Assembly: GCA_041557595.1 (NCBI GenBank) | Contig: JBFFGE010000103.1 | Coordinates: forward strand, 1 to 16,433 | From: JAOTYV01 sp041557595 | GTDB lineage: Bacteria > Pseudomonadota > Alphaproteobacteria > UBA8366 | DNA length: 16,433 nucleotides | Direction: 5' to 3' | Shown here: in pieces, positions 7,689 to 14,256 of the stretch | Layout: each line of letters starts with the position of its first letter | How positions within the stretch are numbered: the stretch's first letter is position 1 | Notes under the pieces: model-generated | What the model saw: only the letters and a program-made list of their open reading frames with translations | The model's database searches: none | What the model was told of the DNA's origin: nothing | Made by a program: the position numbers and the translations under genes

Positions 7689-8381
7689 ATGCCCGACATT
7701 ACGATCGCCTGCCCGGACGGCACGTTCACCGCATACCTCGCCTCGCCGGCGGGCAAGAGCGGCGGCGGCGTCCTGGTCATTCAGGAGATCTTCGGCGTCA
7801 ACAAGGACATGCGTGATCATTGCGATCACCTGGCGGCCCAGGGATATTTCGCGCTGTGCCCCGACATCTTCTGGCGCCAGGAACCCGGCGTGCAGATCAC
7901 CGACCAATCCGAGGAGGAATGGGCGAAGGCGTTCGAATTGTATCAGGGATTCGACGTCGACAAGGGCGTGGCCGATCTGAAAATCGCGTTGGCACATCTC
8001 CGCGATATCGATGGATGCACCGGCAAGGTCGGCACGGTGGGGTTCTGCCTGGGCGGGTTGCTCGCCTATCTGATGGCGGCGGAATCGGATGCGGAGTGCA
8101 ACGTCTCCTATTACGGCGTCGGGATCGACGACCGACTCGCGGCCGCCAAGACCATCGCCGCGCCCACCCTTTTGCACATCGCGGAAGAAGACGGATTCGT
8201 TTCCAAGGAGGCCCAGGCGAAAATCAAGGACGGTCTCGCCGGCAATTCAAATATCACCATCCACAGCTACCCCGGGGTCGATCACGCCTTTGCCCGCCAC
8301 GCCGGCGTCAACTACGACGAAACGGCGGCGACACAGGCCGACAGCCGTACGATGGCATGCTTCAAGGCCACGCTCGGCTGA
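7689..8381 (+). CDS. Dienelactone hydrolase family protein
   Basis: This is an alpha/beta hydrolase of the dienelactone hydrolase family, whose founding member opens the lactone ring of dienelactones in chlorocatechol breakdown. The 230-residue protein shows the cysteine nucleophile elbow GFCLGG with Cys120. The aspartate lies in AEEDGF (Asp168) and the histidine in PGVDHAFAR (His199), giving the complete Cys-Asp-His triad. The N-terminal VLVIQEIFGVN segment at 28-38 carries the conserved glutamate of the family. No signal peptide is seen. Many genomes hold paralogues of unknown substrate, and no other aromatic-degradation gene is nearby, so the substrate should not be assumed to be dienelactone. 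It is followed 46 bases later by a quinone oxidoreductase-like gene on the same strand. Confidence 0.9.
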   Translation: MPDITIACPDGTFTAYLASPAGKSGGGVLVIQEIFGVNKDMRDHCDHLAAQGYFALCPDIFWRQEPGVQITDQSEEEWAKAFELYQGFDVDKGVADLKIALAHLRDIDGCTGKVGTVGFCLGGLLAYLMAAESDAECNVSYYGVGIDDRLAAAKTIAAPTLLHIAEEDGFVSKEAQAKIKDGLAGNSNITIHSYPGVDHAFARHAGVNYDETAATQADSRTMACFKATLG

Positions 8382-8427
8382 CCGGTCAACGAACAGCAAA
8401 TCCAAACATCAGACAGGGAAAATCACC

Positions 8428-9396
8428 ATGCCGCAGGTCGTCAGAATCCATAAACAAGGCGGGCCGGAAGTCCTCAAACTCGAAGAGGTCAAGCTGGCCA
8501 ATCCGAAAGCCGGCGAAGTCCGGCTCCGCCAAACCGCCATCGGCCTCAACTTTATCGACACCTATCACCGCAGCGGCCTGTATCCAATGCAGATGCCCGT
8601 CATCCTCGGCACCGAAGCGGCCGGCATCGTCGAGGCGGTCGGCAAGGGCGTCACCGCGGTCAAGGAAGGCGACCGCGTTGCCTATGCCGGGCTTCCCGGC
8701 GCCTATGCGGAGTCCCGCAACATCGCGGCCGACCGGCTGGTCAAATTGCCGCGCTGGATATCCGACCAGCAAGCGGCGGCGATGATGCTGAAGGGCATGA
8801 CCGCGGAATATCTGATCCGGCGCACATACCGGGTGAACAAGGGCGAGACGGTGGTTTTCCATGCGGCCGCCGGCGGCGTCGGGCTGATCGCCTGCCAATG
8901 GCTGAAACAGCTGGGCGTCAATGTGATCGGCACGGTTGGGTCGGATGCGAAAGCCAAGCTCGCCAAACGCCATGGCTGTCGCTACCCGGTGCTCTACAAA
9001 CGCCAGAACCTGTCGAAGCGGGTCCGGGAAATCACCAAGGGCGCCGGCGTTCCGGTGGTCTATGATTCGGTCGGCGCCTCCACGTTCGAACAATCGCTGG
9101 ACTGTCTCGCGCCCCGCGGCATGCTGGTCTCCTTCGGCAATTCCTCCGGCCCGGTGCCGCCGTTCGAGCCGGGCATTCTCGCCGCCAAGGGATCGCTGTA
9201 TTTCACCCGGCCCTCGCTCGCGGCCTACACCGCATCCCGCGAGGATTTGGTGAAGAGCGCGCAGGCGCTTTTCCGGGCGGTCAAGAACGGGGTGAAGATC
9301 CGCGTCGATCAGACCTTCAAGCTGAAAGACATCGTCAAGGCGCACAAGGCGCTGGAAGGCCGCCGCACGACGGGGTCGACGGTGATCATCCCCTAA
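8428..9396 (+). CDS. NAD(P)H:quinone oxidoreductase-like zinc-free MDR enzyme
   Basis: This 322-residue protein belongs to the medium-chain dehydrogenase/reductase superfamily, quinone oxidoreductase (QOR) branch. The QOR-type segment GLNFIDTYHRSGLY lies at about 39-52 and GTEAAGIVEAVG at 61-72. The nucleotide-binding motif AAAGGVG at 146-152 is typical of NADPH-using members. The cysteine and histidine ligands for zinc found in alcohol dehydrogenases are absent. Such enzymes reduce quinones or enones by one or two electrons, but the natural substrate cannot be read from the sequence. The start at 8428 has AGGGA upstream and begins at the first conserved residues. It is the last gene of the plus-strand block and converges on rho, 343 bases away. 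Confidence 0.92.
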   Translation: MPQVVRIHKQGGPEVLKLEEVKLANPKAGEVRLRQTAIGLNFIDTYHRSGLYPMQMPVILGTEAAGIVEAVGKGVTAVKEGDRVAYAGLPGAYAESRNIAADRLVKLPRWISDQQAAAMMLKGMTAEYLIRRTYRVNKGETVVFHAAAGGVGLIACQWLKQLGVNVIGTVGSDAKAKLAKRHGCRYPVLYKRQNLSKRVREITKGAGVPVVYDSVGASTFEQSLDCLAPRGMLVSFGNSSGPVPPFEPGILAAKGSLYFTRPSLAAYTASREDLVKSAQALFRAVKNGVKIRVDQTFKLKDIVKAHKALEGRRTTGSTVIIP

Positions 9397-9739
9397 CCGG
9401 ATTCGAACGTTACAGTCGGCCGCAATCCAAGGCGAATATTTTTAATTCGGCGCATGGCCGAGGGTCGATTTTTAATTCCACCCTCCGCCGGTGCCGATAT
9501 TTTTTTGTGCCCGCGCGGCCCGGCCGTGCTGTCCCGGCTGTAGATAACCCACAAATGGACTCCAAGATAAGGGCTTCGGTGAGCCGAAACGCCTACATCT
9601 TGTAGTTAATAACTACATATGAATATTTTGCGGTTGTGGATAGCCGGCAATCAACGCGGCCGTGCCCGTGAACGCATTCCCCATCCGGCGCCACCGCCCG
9701 CGGGATAGTCTCTAACGTATTGATACGGCGATATAATGC
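9397..9739. other. Noncoding convergent spacer with AT repeats, palindromes and DnaA-box-like sites
   Basis: This 343-base gap lies between the stops of the quinone reductase gene (plus) and rho (minus), and I see no gene in it. It holds three T-rich repeats: ATTTTTAATTC at 9438-9448, the same 11 bases at 9468-9478, and a related T run at 9499-9506. They are spaced about 30 bases apart. A near-perfect palindrome TGTAGTTAATAACTACA is at 9601-9617. The reverse strand at 9635-9643 reads CTATCCACA, one base from the TTATCCACA DnaA box. Both genes should end here, yet no strong GC hairpin followed by a T run stands out. The function is open. Confidence 0.6.
9601..9617. repeat. Inverted repeat TGTAGTTA-A-TAACTACA
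   Basis: Two eight-base arms flank a single A. A further CTACA at 9593-9597 pairs with the left arm (CTACA tct TGTAG), so three CTACA/TGTAG units alternate in orientation within 25 bases. The arrangement resembles a dimeric protein binding site more than a terminator, since no T run follows and the stem is AT-rich. Confidence 0.6.
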
Positions 9740-11011
9740 TTACTGATTCATGCCGTCGAAGAAGTCGTCATTGCTCTTCGTGTGCTTCAGCTTATCGAGC
9801 AGGAAGTCCATCGCGTCCGAGACGCCCATGGGCAGCAAGATCCGCCGCAGCACCCACATTTTCGACAGCGTCGCCTTGTCGACCAGCAGTTCTTCCTTCC
9901 GGGTGCCCGACTTCTGAATGTCGATCGCCGGGAAGGTGCGCTTGTCGGAAAGCTTCCGGTCGAGCACGATTTCGGAATTGCCCGTGCCCTTGAACTCTTC
10001 GAAGATGACTTCGTCCATGCGGCTGCCCGTATCGATCAGCGCGGTCGAAATAATCGTCAGCGACCCGCCCTCCTCGATGTTCCGGGCGGCGCCGAAGAAC
10101 CGCTTCGGACGTTGCAGCGCATTGGCGTCTACGCCGCCGGTCAGCACCTTGCCCGAACTCGGCACGACGGTGTTGTAGGCGCGGGCGAGCCGGGTGATCG
10201 AATCCAGCAGGATCACCACGTCCCGTTTGTGTTCGACCAGGCGCTTCGCCTTTTGAATGACCATTTCCGCCACCTGGACGTGGCGCGCGGCGGGCTCATC
10301 GAAGGTCGAGCTCACGACCTCGCCCTTCACGGACCGATCCATGTCGGTGACTTCCTCGGGCCGCTCGTCGATCAGGAGCACGATGACATACACTTCCGGA
10401 TGATTGGCGCTGATGGCATGGGCGATATTCTGCATGATCATCGTCTTGCCGGTCCGCGGCTGGGCCACGATCAGCGCGCGCTGACCCTTGCCGAGCGGCG
10501 CCACCAGTTCGATCACCCGCGTCGTGAAATCCTTCGATTCCGGGTTGTCGATTTCGAGGTTCAATTTTTCTTCCGGATAGAGCGGCGTCAAATTGTCGAA
10601 ATTGATGCGGTGCCGCACATTATCGGGATCGTCGAAATTGACCGTGCTGACCTTGAGAAGCGCAAAATACCGCTCGCCGTCCTTCGGCGCGCGGATCGTG
10701 CCTTCCACCGTGTCGCCGGTGCGCAGCCCGAAGCGGCGGACCTGGCTGGGGCTGACGTAAATGTCGTCGGGACCCGGCAGGTAATTCGATTCCGGCGATC
10801 GCAGAAAGCCGAAACCGTCCTGCAACACTTCCAGAACGCCTTCCCCGGTTATCGGCACATCCTGTTCGGCCAGCTCCTTGAGAATCGCAAACATCATGTC
10901 CTGCTTGCGCAGGGTGCTGGCATTCTCGATCTCGAGATCCTCGGCGATACCGAGCAGCTCCGCTGGAGCCTTTTGCTTCAGCTCGTGAAGGTGGACTTCT
11001 TCAAATTTCAT
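9740..11011 (-). CDS. rho: Transcription termination factor Rho
   Basis: Rho is a hexameric RNA-dependent ATPase and helicase that loads on C-rich RNA and releases RNA polymerase. The 423-residue product has the usual length. It shows the N-terminal helical region, then the cold-shock-like RNA-binding domain with DGFGFLR at 65-71 and DIYVSPSQVRRF at 83-94. The ATPase core carries Walker A AQPRTGKT at 183-190, Walker B DVVILLDSITRLARAYN from 264, and the SSGKVLTGGVDANALQRPKRFFGAARN segment from 285, which includes the RNA-contacting loops. ATG at 11011 begins at the conserved MKFEEVHLHELK; the frame extends upstream through the leader without similarity. No clear ribosome site precedes it. A promoter and a U-rich palindromic element lie in the 290-base gap from hemJ, so rho probably has its own transcript and may be autoregulated. 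Confidence 0.97.
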   Translation of the reverse strand: MKFEEVHLHELKQKAPAELLGIAEDLEIENASTLRKQDMMFAILKELAEQDVPITGEGVLEVLQDGFGFLRSPESNYLPGPDDIYVSPSQVRRFGLRTGDTVEGTIRAPKDGERYFALLKVSTVNFDDPDNVRHRINFDNLTPLYPEEKLNLEIDNPESKDFTTRVIELVAPLGKGQRALIVAQPRTGKTMIMQNIAHAISANHPEVYVIVLLIDERPEEVTDMDRSVKGEVVSSTFDEPAARHVQVAEMVIQKAKRLVEHKRDVVILLDSITRLARAYNTVVPSSGKVLTGGVDANALQRPKRFFGAARNIEEGGSLTIISTALIDTGSRMDEVIFEEFKGTGNSEIVLDRKLSDKRTFPAIDIQKSGTRKEELLVDKATLSKMWVLRRILLPMGVSDAMDFLLDKLKHTKSNDDFFDGMNQ

Positions 11012-11057
11012 TGGCTTGCCACTATGTGACGGTTTTGCGGAATTGGCGGGGATAAGA

Positions 11058-11100
11058 GGAAAAAAATCTTCCGCGTCGACGCGAACGGATAATTTTTTCC
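11058..11100 (-). promoter_or_regulatory. Imperfect 43-base palindrome in the rho leader, possible attenuator
   Basis: The outer arms GGAAAAAA (11058-11065) and TTTTTTCC (11093-11100) are exact complements, and the centre CGCGTCGACGCG (11072-11083) is a perfect 12-base palindrome. In the rho transcript the CG stem is followed by GAAGA and seven U (11066-11060). This is the layout of an intrinsic terminator, placed about 50 bases before the rho ATG. The structure is visible; its role as an attenuator is inferred, and rho leaders are known to be autoregulated in E. coli by Rho itself. Confidence 0.5.
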
Positions 11101-11197
11101 CGGATCTTGTAATTTTTGGAGCGCCGGTCAACTCAGCGCCGACAAGGCGGCCGGGAATCCAGCGAAACGGTTTGGCGAGAGTGCAACCGTGCCCTGA

Positions 11198-11225
11198 ACT
11201 ATACCCGATTGCGCGCACCGAACAA
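11198..11225 (-). promoter_or_regulatory. Candidate sigma70-type promoter of rho
   Basis: On the minus strand TTGTTC (11225-11220) and TATAGT (11203-11198) are separated by 16 bases. Each matches its consensus hexamer at four or five positions. A start near 11190 would give a leader of about 180 bases containing the palindrome at 11058-11100. Confidence 0.5.
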
Positions 11226-11227
11226 GG

Positions 11228-11258
11228 AATAAATCTGCTTCTTCAATAACGATTTATT
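11228..11258. repeat. AT-rich inverted repeat upstream of the rho promoter
   Basis: AATAAATC (11228-11235) and GATTTATT (11251-11258) are exact inverted copies with a 15-base loop, ending just upstream of the candidate -35 of rho. It could be an operator. As a hemJ terminator it would be weak because the stem has only one GC pair. A second short inverted repeat, GTTTGATTTCAAAC, follows at 11271-11284 nearer hemJ. Confidence 0.5.
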
Positions 11259-11301
11259 TACATATACCGCGTTTGATTTCAAACACCTGCCGTCGGCGCC
11301 G

Positions 11302-11733
11302 TCAAAACGGCTGCACGATCACCAGAATGACGATCAACACCATCAGCACGGTCGGCGCCTCATTGGCTATTCGGTAAAACCGTGCCGACCGGGTATTGCG
11401 ATCCGCAAGAAAATCCTTTCGCCACAAAGCCATAGAGTGGTGCAACAGCGTCATCGCCGCGACCAGGACGAGCTTTGCCATCATCCACTTCTCGGTCCAC
11501 ACCTCGCTCATATACAGCAGCAACAAGCCGAAGACCCAGCTACCGATCATCGCCGGATTCATGATCGCGCGCAGCAGGCGCCGCTCCATGAACTTGAAGG
11601 TTTCGGATTTGTCCGATCCGGGCGCCGCGTCGCAATGGTAGACGAACAGCCGCGGCAAATAAAACAACCCCGCCATCCACGCGATCACGCTGATGAGGTG
11701 CAAGGCCTTGATCCATTGATATGGCTCGTCCAT
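11302..11733 (-). CDS. hemJ: Protoporphyrinogen IX oxidase HemJ (UPF0093)
   Basis: HemJ is a small inner-membrane protein that oxidises protoporphyrinogen IX to protoporphyrin IX, the step before iron insertion. The 143-residue product has about four hydrophobic membrane segments: roughly 10-30, 60-75, 85-100 and 123-142. The family-conserved histidine lies in WIKALHLIS (His12) and the lysine in MMAKLVLV (Lys87), both implicated in heme binding and activity in the family. The ATG at 11733 follows a strong ribosome site (AGAGGGG, six-base spacing). It lies 18 bases after hemH in the same direction, so hemE, hemH and hemJ form an operon. HemJ replaces HemG/HemY in many alphaproteobacteria. Confidence 0.95.
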   Translation of the reverse strand: MDEPYQWIKALHLISVIAWMAGLFYLPRLFVYHCDAAPGSDKSETFKFMERRLLRAIMNPAMIGSWVFGLLLLYMSEVWTEKWMMAKLVLVAAMTLLHHSMALWRKDFLADRNTRSARFYRIANEAPTVLMVLIVILVIVQPF

Positions 11734-11751
11734 TCGTTCCCCTCTCTGCGA

Positions 11752-12813
11752 TCACCCGACCGCGTTCAGCCCGCACCCGGTCCGGTCCGCCGGACATACC
11801 CGGCCGCCCTCCGCGCTGCAGAGCCCCATCGCACCGCCCGGCGATGCGTCCGCGACCATCGCGACCAAATCCGCCAACCCGCCGATGAACGCCGCGTCGG
11901 CCGACACCGTCTCGACCCGGATGTATTGCGGAACACCCGACTCCCGCGCCAGGTCCCGATACTCGATGTCCAGCTCGACCAGCGTTTCCGAATGCTCGGA
12001 CACGAACGCGATCGGCACGACGATGACCGGCCGCCCCGCCGCACCGGCTTCCCGAATGACATCGTCGGTAAAGGGCGTGATCCACTGCAACGGTCCGACC
12101 CGGCTCTGGTAGCAGGCGGTCGAGTCGTAACCGTCCCCGGCGATTCGGGCCGCTACGGCCGCGGCGGTGCGCTCGACATGCCCCTGATACGGGTCGCCGG
12201 CGGCAATCACCTTTTGCGGCAGGCCGTGGGCGGTAAACAACACCCGCGGGCGCATGCCGGCCGACACTTCGCCCAACGCTTTCCGAACGCCCGCCGCCAC
12301 CGAATCGATGAATCCATCCAAGACCGGATAGCAGCAAATCCCCGATGTCGGCGCGGTTATCCCCGCCGGTCCCGCGCACTTCTCCCAGCGATCCAGAGAC
12401 GATCCCGTGGTGGTGGTGGAATATTGCGGATACAGCGGCAGCAGCACGACCCGGTCGGGCATCCACGCCTGGACTGCGGTCGCGGTCTCTTCCGTCAGCG
12501 GATGCCAGTATCGCATCGCGATAAAACACCGCACCTCATCGGCAATGCCGCGCGTTGCGAGCGCGGCCGAGAGCGCATCCGCTTGCGCCTCGGTGTTCGC
12601 GAGCAGCGGCGAGCCGCCGCCGAGTTCCGCATAAATTTTCCGCGCGACCGGCGCCCGCCGTGTCGAAATAAACTTCGCCAGCAACCAGCGTATCGGCTGC
12701 GGTGCGCCAATGATCGCCTTGTCGTTGAACAGATTGAACAGGAAGGGCCGCACCGACTCCGGTCCGTCGGGACCGCCGAGATTGAACAACACGACCGCCA
12801 ACCGGCCGGTCAT
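11752..12813 (-). CDS. hemH: Ferrochelatase HemH
   Basis: Ferrochelatase inserts Fe(II) into protoporphyrin IX, the last step of protoheme synthesis, at the cytosolic face of the inner membrane. The 353-residue protein shows LFNLGGPD near the N-terminus and the PLYPQYSTTTTGSS segment at about 126-139. The metal-site histidine is in FTAHGLP (His196) and the glutamate in FVSEHSETL (Glu276). Three cysteines cluster at the C-terminus (Cys332, Cys340, Cys347), with a Cys160-Cys161 pair upstream. This recalls the [2Fe-2S] cluster ligands of some ferrochelatases, though the spacing differs from the mycobacterial one I recall. The ATG at 12813 overlaps the hemE stop in an ATGA, so the two are translationally coupled. 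Confidence 0.96.
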   Translation of the reverse strand: MTGRLAVVLFNLGGPDGPESVRPFLFNLFNDKAIIGAPQPIRWLLAKFISTRRAPVARKIYAELGGGSPLLANTEAQADALSAALATRGIADEVRCFIAMRYWHPLTEETATAVQAWMPDRVVLLPLYPQYSTTTTGSSLDRWEKCAGPAGITAPTSGICCYPVLDGFIDSVAAGVRKALGEVSAGMRPRVLFTAHGLPQKVIAAGDPYQGHVERTAAAVAARIAGDGYDSTACYQSRVGPLQWITPFTDDVIREAGAAGRPVIVVPIAFVSEHSETLVELDIEYRDLARESGVPQYIRVETVSADAAFIGGLADLVAMVADASPGGAMGLCSAEGGRVCPADRTGCGLNAVG

Positions 12814-13877
12814 ACGGGGCCCCGCCGGACGCGATCGATCAAGGCCGCGACATGATCCGGCGGCGTTTCCTTGATGACCCCATGGCCCAGATTGAAGATA
12901 TGCGGGCCGCCGCCCAGCACCGACAGAATTTCCCGGATAGCGGCTTCCATCGGCGCACCGCCGTTGAGCAGCAACACCGGGTCGAGGTTGCCCTGCACGG
13001 GAAGCGTCGGCTGCAACGCGGTGCGCGCCCAGGACAAGGGAACCGCGCTATCGAGCCCGACCGCCGTCACGCCGGTTTCACGGATATAGCGCTCGTAATT
13101 GATCCCGGCGCCGCGTGGAAATCCGATGATCGGTACCGACGGATGTCGGCTCCGAACCAGTTTAACGATGCGTTTTGTCGGCGCGATCGACCAGCGCGCG
13201 AACGCGCCCTCGGGAAGGACGCCCGTATGGCTGTCGAACAGCTGAATCACCGCCGCGCCGGCTTCGATCTGCCGGTTGAGATAGGACGCGGTGGCCTCGA
13301 CCAACACGCCGATCAGCGCTTCGAAGCCATCGGGATCGGCCAGCGCCCAGCGTTTGACCGTATGAAAATCACGGCTGGTGCCCCCCTCGACCATATAGGT
13401 TGCCACGGTCCACGGCGCCCCGGCAAAGCCGATCAGGCTACACGCGGCGGGGAGTGCCTCGGAGACACGCCGCACCGTCTCATAGACCGGTCCCAGCGTC
13501 TCCTCGAAGCCGTCTTCGGCGGCTGCGGATCGCAAGGCCGCGACGCCGGCGCTGTCCCGGACCGGCGCAAGACGCGGCCCCTCGCCTTCCTCGAAGCGCA
13601 CGTCCTGACCCAGCGCCTGGGGAATCACCAGGATATCGGAAAACAGGATCGCCGCGTCGACGCCGAACCGCCGGACCGGTTGAAGCGTCACCTCCGCAGC
13701 AAGCTCCGGGGTATAACACAACTTCAAAAATCCGCCCGCCTCCGCACGGATCTTTCGATACTCCGGAAGATAGCGTCCCGCCTGCCGCATCAGCCAGACC
13801 GGCGGCGTCCGCAGCGTCTCCCCCGCAAGGGTGCGGAGCAGCGGTGACGCCTCGGGCGTCGGTTGGCGGGATGTCAC
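12810..13877 (-). CDS. hemE: Uroporphyrinogen decarboxylase HemE
   Basis: HemE removes four carboxyl groups from uroporphyrinogen III to give coproporphyrinogen III in the cytosol. The 355-residue protein carries family signature one, PPVWLMRQAGRYLPEYR, at about 25-41, the LFSDILVIPQALG segment with the catalytic aspartate at 78-90, and signature two GFAGAPWTVATYMVEGG. The C-terminal FNLGHGV motif is also present. The start is GTG at 13877, the most upstream start in frame, preceded by AGGGGG. It is the first gene of the hem operon, reading away from the proposed origin, as in Caulobacter, where the origin adjoins hemE. Confidence 0.97.
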   Translation of the reverse strand: MTSRQPTPEASPLLRTLAGETLRTPPVWLMRQAGRYLPEYRKIRAEAGGFLKLCYTPELAAEVTLQPVRRFGVDAAILFSDILVIPQALGQDVRFEEGEGPRLAPVRDSAGVAALRSAAAEDGFEETLGPVYETVRRVSEALPAACSLIGFAGAPWTVATYMVEGGTSRDFHTVKRWALADPDGFEALIGVLVEATASYLNRQIEAGAAVIQLFDSHTGVLPEGAFARWSIAPTKRIVKLVRSRHPSVPIIGFPRGAGINYERYIRETGVTAVGLDSAVPLSWARTALQPTLPVQGNLDPVLLLNGGAPMEAAIREILSVLGGGPHIFNLGHGVIKETPPDHVAALIDRVRRGPV

Positions 13878-13910
13878 GTGGAGGGCCCCCTGCTTTGCAT
13901 CTCTACTCTT

Positions 13911-13916
13911 AATATA
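13911..13916 (-). promoter_or_regulatory. Possible -10 element of the hemE promoter
   Basis: On the minus strand the sequence reads TATATT, a five-of-six match to the -10 consensus, about 34 bases before the hemE GTG. No good -35 is found at the expected distance, so the call is weak. It lies in the AT-rich segment, which raises the chance of a random match. Confidence 0.3.
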
Positions 13917-14081
13917 GAATTTCCAATTAGATTGTAGTTGTAGTGAAGCGGTGAGAATCGGGGATTATCGATATGCCGATCTTATCCCGTGCGGTCTGTG
14001 CATTCATTGCCGGCTTGTGTATAAGCGGAAACCCGGATAGCGCCAAGTCAGGAACGTCGGCGAGTCGCATATTGGGTGAAT

Positions 14082-14160
14082 GAAGGGGACAATTCGATCC
14101 GTTGCCGAGTTATCCCGGCACTGAAATCCGGTGAGTATGGATTATCCCGAAGGGGACAAT
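14082..14160 (+). repeat. Direct repeat GAAGGGGACAAT, two copies
   Basis: The same 12 bases occur at 14082-14093 and 14149-14160, 67 bases apart in the same orientation, inside the hemE-ppsR spacer. The second copy directly abuts a TTATCCCG element (14142-14149). The repeat is not coding and not part of any feature I recognise. Confidence 0.8.
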
Positions 14161-14256
14161 CTGTGCAGCGAATACGGTCTTGCGGGAGCCGTTTGGGCGA
14201 TCCGCCGAAATCGTGTAGTTATCCAGAATCTATCCGCAACCGGATTGTATAAGATC

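Larger units (their letters stand above)
13878..14256. other. oriC: Candidate chromosome replication origin (oriC) between hemE and ppsR
   Basis: This 379-base divergent spacer holds no gene. The stretch 13901-13940 is about 72 percent AT by hand count, against a GC-rich surrounding, and could be the unwinding region. DnaA-box-like sites are TTATACACA on the minus strand at 14016-14024 (a full match to TTWTNCACA) and TTATCCAGA at 14219-14227 (one mismatch). Weaker ones are TTATCCCG at 13982, 14110 and 14142, and CTATCCGCA at 14230-14238. GAAGGGGACAAT occurs twice. In Caulobacter and Rickettsia the origin lies between hemE and the homologue of ppsR, and genes in this window diverge from this point. 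Location by synteny is good evidence, but origin function is inferred. Confidence 0.7.

Noticed and set aside
9496..9507. T run as an intrinsic terminator of the quinone reductase gene
   Set aside because: No stable GC stem directly precedes it, so I did not call a terminator.
9782..11029. 415-residue plus-strand frame opposite rho
   Set aside because: No domain recognised; it mirrors the rho codons on the other strand.
11437..12855. 472-residue plus-strand frame opposite hemJ and hemH
   Set aside because: It crosses two conserved genes and shows no family motif.
13075..13082. GTTTCACG, half of a parS site, in hemE
   Set aside because: The second half-site is absent (GATATAG follows), so it is a chance match.
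13873..13880. GTCACGTG near the hemE start as a possible operator
   Set aside because: Only the CACGTG core is palindromic and it includes the GTG start codon; too short to support a site.
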